This document shows, piece by piece, positions 5,325 through 8,533 of a stretch of 8,533 nt of DNA. Where the stretch lies: assembly GCA_045802495.1 (NCBI GenBank), contig JBJMQW010000193.1:1-8533 (forward strand), read 5' to 3'. Made by a program: the position numbers and the translations under genes. This stretch comes from AP-15 sp045802495 (GTDB lineage Bacteria; Pseudomonadota; Alphaproteobacteria; ATCC43930; CGMCC-115725). Within the stretch, counting starts at the first letter, position 1. Every line of letters begins with the position of its first letter. The notes beneath the pieces are model-generated. The model made no database searches. It was given only the letters and a program-made list of their open reading frames with translations, and was not told the origin of the DNA.

Positions 5325-5350
5325 ACTGGCTTTGAAGGTGGGGGGACCTG

Positions 5351-6040
5351 ATGGCCGCCGTGCTTAGCATTGCATCCGCCAAAGGCGGGTGTTCGAAGAC
5401 GACTCTTACCGTGGGGATCGGGGTCGAGCTCGCGCTCGATGGCTATATCGTCGTGGTACTGGATGCGGATCTGAACCAGCACGCCACCAAATTCGGCGAG
5501 AAAGCAAATATTCCGAACTTTACCGTCATTGGCGAGGTCAGCGAAGGCAACATTCTTCAGCAGATGAAGGCGGTCTACAACCAGGCCGACATGGTGATCA
5601 TTGACCTGCCAGGCGGCAGCTCCATGGTAGCGGTCAAGGCTCTGACCAAAAGCCACTTTGTCCTGATCCCGACGCAGCATTCGATTCTCGATGCGCGCGA
5701 TGCCATGAAGACCGTGGCGCAGGTCGACGACGCGCAGGAACTCGGCCGATACCAGATCCCGCGATCCCTGATCTGGACGCGCGTTATGCCGGGCTTCGAA
5801 AGCATGGCAGCGCGTCGCGTGCGGGCAGACATGGAAAACATCGATGTGCCGATCTTCGAGTCGGTGTTGATGAACCGGGCCGCGTTCCAGGAGATGTTTC
5901 TGCGCGGTCAGGTGCCGCGCCAGTTCAAGCCGAGCGGCAGCGAAGCCCAGAATCTCAGCTCGATCACGGCTGAATTACTGGGCAAGCTCGAACAGGTTGC
6001 AAAACAGCAGCAGGCGGCTGGCGAGGAGCGGGCCGCATGA
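5351..6040 (+). CDS. parA: ParA/VirC1-like partition ATPase
   Basis: A 229-residue P-loop ATPase of the ParA/MinD superfamily; such proteins move plasmid copies over the nucleoid or, in the VirC1 branch, assist T-DNA processing. Visible motifs are the deviant Walker A KGGCSKTT (11-18) with signature lysine K11 and P-loop K16, Walker A' VVVLDADLNQ (34-43), Walker B MVIIDLPGG (81-89, D85) and LIPTQ (105-109). The C-terminal half (IPRSLIWTRVMPG, then RAAFQEMFLRG) resembles VirC1. It has no N-terminal DNA-binding domain, so it is the short ParA type that relies on a small partner. Oddity: the Gly before the P-loop Lys is Ser. The start has GGGGGA about 5 bases upstream; the stop overlaps the next ATG by 4 bp, implying translational coupling. 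Confidence 0.9.
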   Translation: MAAVLSIASAKGGCSKTTLTVGIGVELALDGYIVVVLDADLNQHATKFGEKANIPNFTVIGEVSEGNILQQMKAVYNQADMVIIDLPGGSSMVAVKALTKSHFVLIPTQHSILDARDAMKTVAQVDDAQELGRYQIPRSLIWTRVMPGFESMAARRVRADMENIDVPIFESVLMNRAAFQEMFLRGQVPRQFKPSGSEAQNLSSITAELLGKLEQVAKQQQAAGEERAA

Positions 6041-6492
6041 AGGCGAGACCGCGCGTGACCGAGATTCCGCCGGCAACCGACGAGCTCCTGGCGGCCGGTC
6101 AAAGAAGGGTAGGGGAGGGGCGTCTCAATCTGCGCGACCTCAAGCCTGCCGGCATCGACAATGCCGAGGCCGAGCGTCACGTCGAGGAAATCACACATAC
6201 CTACGGCGCCCATGCCCAAATCGCGCCCGTCAAAAGCGGGGGCGCGGAACCGGCCAAACTCGCTACTGCCTCAGAGCTAGGTCAGGCCCTGGTACCGGCC
6301 CGTCGCGCTCGCTATGCCAGTTTTCGGGTGGATTTGCCGGAATATCTCGATCAGGAGCTAACGGAACGGTCCGCCCGCGAGCGAGTGACCAAAACCTACC
6401 TGATCATGGATGCTCTGCGCCGCGCCGGCTTCACGGTAAGGCCCGAGGACCTAGTTGCGGACCGCCGCAAAACCCGCTTCCGGCAGGCCTAG
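6037..6492 (+). CDS. Ribbon-helix-helix partner of ParA (ParB-like / VirC2-like)
   Basis: A 151-residue protein whose first 90 residues are polar and probably flexible. The C-terminal 60 form a ribbon-helix-helix: beta-strand ARYASFRVDLP (91-101), helix EYLDQELTERSARER (102-116) and helix VTKTYLIMDALRRAG (117-131), ending in a basic tail. A disordered N-terminus with a C-terminal RHH is the plan of VirC2 and of small centromere-binding partners of short ParA ATPases, in which the tail touches the ATPase and the RHH binds DNA. The ATG overlaps the parA stop (ATGA). A palindromic box lies 6 bases after its stop, a possible binding site. It is not a classical HTH-type ParB or RepB. Function is inferred from fold and context. 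Confidence 0.75.
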   Translation: MKARPRVTEIPPATDELLAAGQRRVGEGRLNLRDLKPAGIDNAEAERHVEEITHTYGAHAQIAPVKSGGAEPAKLATASELGQALVPARRARYASFRVDLPEYLDQELTERSARERVTKTYLIMDALRRAGFTVRPEDLVADRRKTRFRQA

Positions 6493-6638
6493 TTAGGTAC
6501 TTGTACAAGTCCACATGATGAGCCCGTTCGTGACCGACAGAGCTGGCCGCGAGAAAGATCCAGCTGTGCATTTTGGTTGGATGTTTTGCCCCTGAGAACA
6601 AGAACAAGAACCTCTGTGTTTAAACCCATTTTCGAAAG
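6493..6638. other. Spacer after the partition cassette, with CTTGTACA box 3
   Basis: ACTTGTACAAGT (6499-6510) is a perfect 12-bp palindrome containing the same CTTGTACA core as the two boxes upstream of parA. Beyond it is an unremarkable stretch with a short GAACAA tandem near 6595-6612. I see no intrinsic terminator with a T-tract. Confidence 0.55.
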
Positions 6639-6985
6639 TTAAGAATTTCGCACACCGGAAATTTTCAAGCCCCGTAAATGGCTTATCGGCGACAGATCGC
6701 TGGCCTGGGTGCCATAGATTCGGAGGGATCGCAGTGCGGTCAGGCTTGCCAGCGGCGACGGGTCGCTGATTTGGGTGCCCTCGAGGTGGAGGGAGTGCAG
6801 GTTGGTCAGGCGCGCGAGCAGCGACAGGTCGCTGACTTGGGTGTGGCTGAGATCGAGATCTCTCAGGTCAGTCAGGCTCGCCAGCGGGGACAGATCGTCA
6901 CCTGGGTGCGGGAAAGATGGAGGGTTTGCAGCGCGGTTAGGCCCCCCAGCTGGGATAGGTCGCTGACCTTGTCGGACGACGGGTA
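6639..6985 (-). pseudogene. Leucine-rich-repeat protein, 3' remnant with one frameshift
   Basis: Reading leftward, about five 22-residue repeats of the type LSPLASLTDLRDLDLSHTQ followed by VSD are seen, ending ISHLRGLKISGVRNS and a TAA at 6641-6639. Repeats 2-5 share one frame (6639 to about 6898). The first visible repeat (VSDLSQLGGLTALQTLHL, then SRTQVT) is in another frame, so one base appears lost near 6897-6900. The repeat pattern stops at about 6980, where the insertion element begins, so the N-terminal part is gone or lies beyond the element. Bacterial LRR proteins of this internalin-like spacing bind proteins, but no specific role can be assigned. In a third frame a long open stretch continues into the transposase region antisense and has no meaning. 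Confidence 0.8.
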
Positions 6986-7049
6986 AAACTGGACCCCGCA
7001 TTGCCTCGGCCTGAATGTTACCGGTTAAGTTTGTTGCCTCACCAAGGAT

Positions 7050-7077
7050 GCTACCGACGGGGGAACTCGAAGGTAGC
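7050..7077 (+). promoter_or_regulatory. Hairpin in the transposase leader
   Basis: GCTACC (7050-7055) and GGTAGC (7072-7077) form a perfect 6-bp inverted repeat whose right arm touches the G-rich stretch before the ATG at 7083. A hairpin here could limit translation, as in several IS elements that damp read-through expression; this is weakly supported. Confidence 0.35.
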
Positions 7078-7082
7078 GGGGG

Positions 7083-8495
7083 ATGGGGCGGGTCAGCATG
7101 GCCACGAAAGCCGAGCTGGTGGCGGTTAGTGGGGATCGGTACCGAGCGGGCCTCCGGGCGCAGCGGACCAAGATACTGGATGAGTTTGTCGCGGTAACGG
7201 GCTATCACCGGAAGCATGCGATCCGGCTGCTGCGGCCAAAGATCAGCGACGAGGCTACGGCACCGCGGCGCGTCCATCGACGGTATGGGATGGAGGTCCA
7301 GCAGGCGCTGATCGTGCTGTGGGAGGCTTCGGACCGGCTCTGTTCCAAGCGGCTCAAGCCGATCATCCCAGTGCTTTTGCCGGCTTTGGAGCGGCATGGC
7401 CAGCTGACGATTGAAGAGACGATTCGCGCGCTGCTGCTGGCCATCAGCTCGGCGACGATCGATCGTTTGCTTTCGGCGGTGCGTCTGGTGGCACGCGGCG
7501 GTCGCAGGCGGCGTGCCGGCTTCAGCTCGGCTGTGCGTCGTACCGTGCCGGTGCGGACGTTCGGAGACTGGAACGATCCGCCGCCGGGTTTTGTCGAGGT
7601 CGATTTTGTCGCTCATGCCGGCACCTCGGCGGCCGGGAGCTTCGTCCAGACGATGGTGCTAACGGATATCGCCACGGGCTGGACAGAATGCTTGCCGCTG
7701 GTTGCGCGCAGTGGCGCCCTGGTCATCGAAGCTCTCGCCGGCGCAATGACGCTGTTTCCGTTTCCACTGCGTGGCGTCGATTTTGACAATGACGGCCTGT
7801 TTATGAACGAGCCGGTCGTCACCTGGTGTCGCGATCACGGTCTGGAGGTCACCCGGTCGCGTGCTTACCGCAAGAACGATCAGGCTTGGGTCGAGCAGAA
7901 GAACGGCGCAGTCGTTCGTCGCCTGGTCGGCTATGGCCGGCTGGAGGGCCTGGCCTCGGCGCAGGCTTTGGTGCGGCTCTACGCCGCCGCCCGGTTGCAC
8001 ACCAACTTGTTCCAGCCTTCGTTCAAGCTCAAGCAGAAGACCCGCATTGGTGCCCGGGTCATCAAGCGCTATCACGCCCCGGCAATCCCGGCAGCTCGAG
8101 TTCTGGCTGACCCGGCCGTCGCCGAAGAGCGCAAGACGGCATTGCGCCGGCTCCAGGCCCAATCCGATCCGGTTCTGCTGATCACCGAGATCCGGGCTGC
8201 TCAGGCCGAGCTTGGCCGGCGGATCGACCGCCGCGGGTTGGACGGAGCCCGCGAGCCGGCAGCTGCAGTCGATCTCGAACGTTTTACCACCGGGCTGCGG
8301 ATCGCCTGGCGGCAAGGTGAACAGCGTCCAACCCATCGTCGCCCCTACCGGCGGCGCAAACCGGTCCCCCGGCGTCCATCGATGCTGGATGAAGTGGACG
8401 AGCAAATACGCGTCTGGCTCGCCGAGGCTCCTGGCGTTACTGCGACCGAGACATTGGCAGACTGCGTTCGGGACATGGCGGCGCCGAACTCCTGA
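7083..8495 (+). CDS. IS transposase with integrase (rve-type) DDE catalytic core
   Basis: A complete 470-residue transposase. The N-terminal region has a helix-turn-helix-like segment (ILDEFVAVTGYHRKHAIRLL, 31-50), then a linker and an RNase H-like integrase core. The acidic residues are visible: D174 in FVEVDFVAHAG, D235 in GVDFDNDGLFMN and E271 in NDQAWVEQKNG, giving D-61-D-35-E, the D-35-E spacing of the retroviral integrase superfamily. YGRLEG and the RLHTNLFQPSFKLKQKTR stretch follow the core, and the C-terminus is basic. No frameshift is seen, so it could be active. The start at 7083 follows a G-rich stretch; an in-frame ATG at 7098 is an alternative. The element sits at the edge of the LRR remnant and probably truncated it. 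Confidence 0.9.
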   Translation: MGRVSMATKAELVAVSGDRYRAGLRAQRTKILDEFVAVTGYHRKHAIRLLRPKISDEATAPRRVHRRYGMEVQQALIVLWEASDRLCSKRLKPIIPVLLPALERHGQLTIEETIRALLLAISSATIDRLLSAVRLVARGGRRRRAGFSSAVRRTVPVRTFGDWNDPPPGFVEVDFVAHAGTSAAGSFVQTMVLTDIATGWTECLPLVARSGALVIEALAGAMTLFPFPLRGVDFDNDGLFMNEPVVTWCRDHGLEVTRSRAYRKNDQAWVEQKNGAVVRRLVGYGRLEGLASAQALVRLYAAARLHTNLFQPSFKLKQKTRIGARVIKRYHAPAIPAARVLADPAVAEERKTALRRLQAQSDPVLLITEIRAAQAELGRRIDRRGLDGAREPAAAVDLERFTTGLRIAWRQGEQRPTHRRPYRRRKPVPRRPSMLDEVDEQIRVWLAEAPGVTATETLADCVRDMAAPNS

Positions 8496-8533
8496 CGCGA
8501 TGTTGCGGCCAAACCGATAATGGACCGCGAAGA

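Larger units (their letters stand above)
4929..5350. other. Repeat-rich non-coding control region between divergent RHH and parA genes
   Basis: About 420 bp without a convincing gene. It contains direct repeats GACAGTTT at 5009-5016 and 5069-5076, and the perfect inverted pair CAGTTTAT (5071-5078) / ATAAACTG (5111-5118) framing a GC palindrome, CGGCGCGCCG (5079-5088). ATGCG (5139-5143) / CGCAT (5150-5154) is another inverted pair, and there are two CTTGTACA boxes and several ACATGT/CATATGT words. Such density suggests operators for parA, a centromere-like site or part of an origin. A 173-codon minus-strand frame from 5680 to 5159 mostly overlaps parA antisense and is not credible. Confidence 0.6.
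6980..8533 (+). mobile_element. Insertion element with a DDE transposase, right end beyond the window
   Basis: The left edge is placed where LRR homology ends, near 6975-6985, around GTCGGACGACGGGTAAAACT. About 100 bp of non-coding leader precede the transposase gene, and only 38 bp follow its stop before the window ends. No inverted copy of the left end is found in those 38 bp, so the right end and any target duplication are not visible. The IS family is not assigned. Confidence 0.7.

Noticed and set aside
5159..5680. 173-residue minus-strand frame across the parA start and upstream region
   Set aside because: Most of it is antisense to parA, and the remainder lies in the repeat-rich control region; no motif is visible.
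6595..6612. GAACAA tandem as an iteron or CRISPR-like array
   Set aside because: It has only two to three 6-base copies, too short and simple to mean anything.
6639..7616. A single 325-residue minus-strand protein with C-terminal leucine-rich repeats
   Set aside because: Only the last ~90 residues are LRR. The remainder is antisense to the transposase gene and its leader, and the upstream LRR repeat is in another frame, so the long frame is accidental.
8496..8533. Right inverted repeat of the insertion element in the last bases
   Set aside because: The reverse complement of these bases does not resemble the left end near 6980; the element probably ends beyond the window.

Overview
The window reads as part of a GC-rich alphaproteobacterial plasmid. 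The main evidence is a RepC replication initiator, a protein class confined to alphaproteobacterial replicons, preceded by a counter-transcribed RNA locus like those of repABC plasmids. Small helper genes and mobile-element debris surround it. An acetic-acid-bacterium or Rhodospirillales/Rhizobiales host is plausible, but the sequence alone does not decide this.

Layout, left to right. Positions 1-600 (minus) hold the 5' part of a secreted HAF-repeat protein that runs off the window. Positions 816-2472 are a decayed Tn3-family transposon: an intact serine resolvase gene (minus), a divergent res-like spacer, and a tnpA cut after its N-terminal third. That tnpA piece is joined head-on to an inverted piece of the tnpA catalytic region, and this piece also truncates a small coiled-coil/membrane gene. 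Next to it is a second small membrane-protein gene broken by a stop and a frameshift. Positions 3151-4479 (minus) are repC. Positions 4479-4670 are a dense RNA-control region with a plus-strand antisense RNA (promoter and terminator visible) and competing hairpins over the repC ribosome binding site. Positions 4676-4882 (minus) are a small ribbon-helix-helix (RHH) repressor-like gene whose leader contains a near-perfect palindrome. Positions 4929-5350 are a non-coding control region rich in inverted and direct repeats. Positions 5351-6492 (plus) are a two-gene partition-type cassette: a ParA/VirC1-like ATPase and an RHH DNA-binding partner overlapping it by 4 bp. Positions 6639-about 6985 (minus) are a frameshifted leucine-rich-repeat gene remnant. 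From about 6980 to the right edge lies an insertion element with a complete DDE transposase.

How the parts may work together (inference): repC supplies initiation. The antisense RNA and the alternative leader folds set RepC synthesis and so copy number. The RHH gene upstream in the same direction probably autoregulates the repC transcript. The divergent ParA-RHH pair provides segregation, with CTTGTACA boxes on both sides as candidate binding sites. The arrangement is notable because the usual repA and repB of a repABC operon are absent. A solo repC with its antisense RNA is paired instead with a VirC1/VirC2-like ATPase-RHH module and a second RHH regulator.
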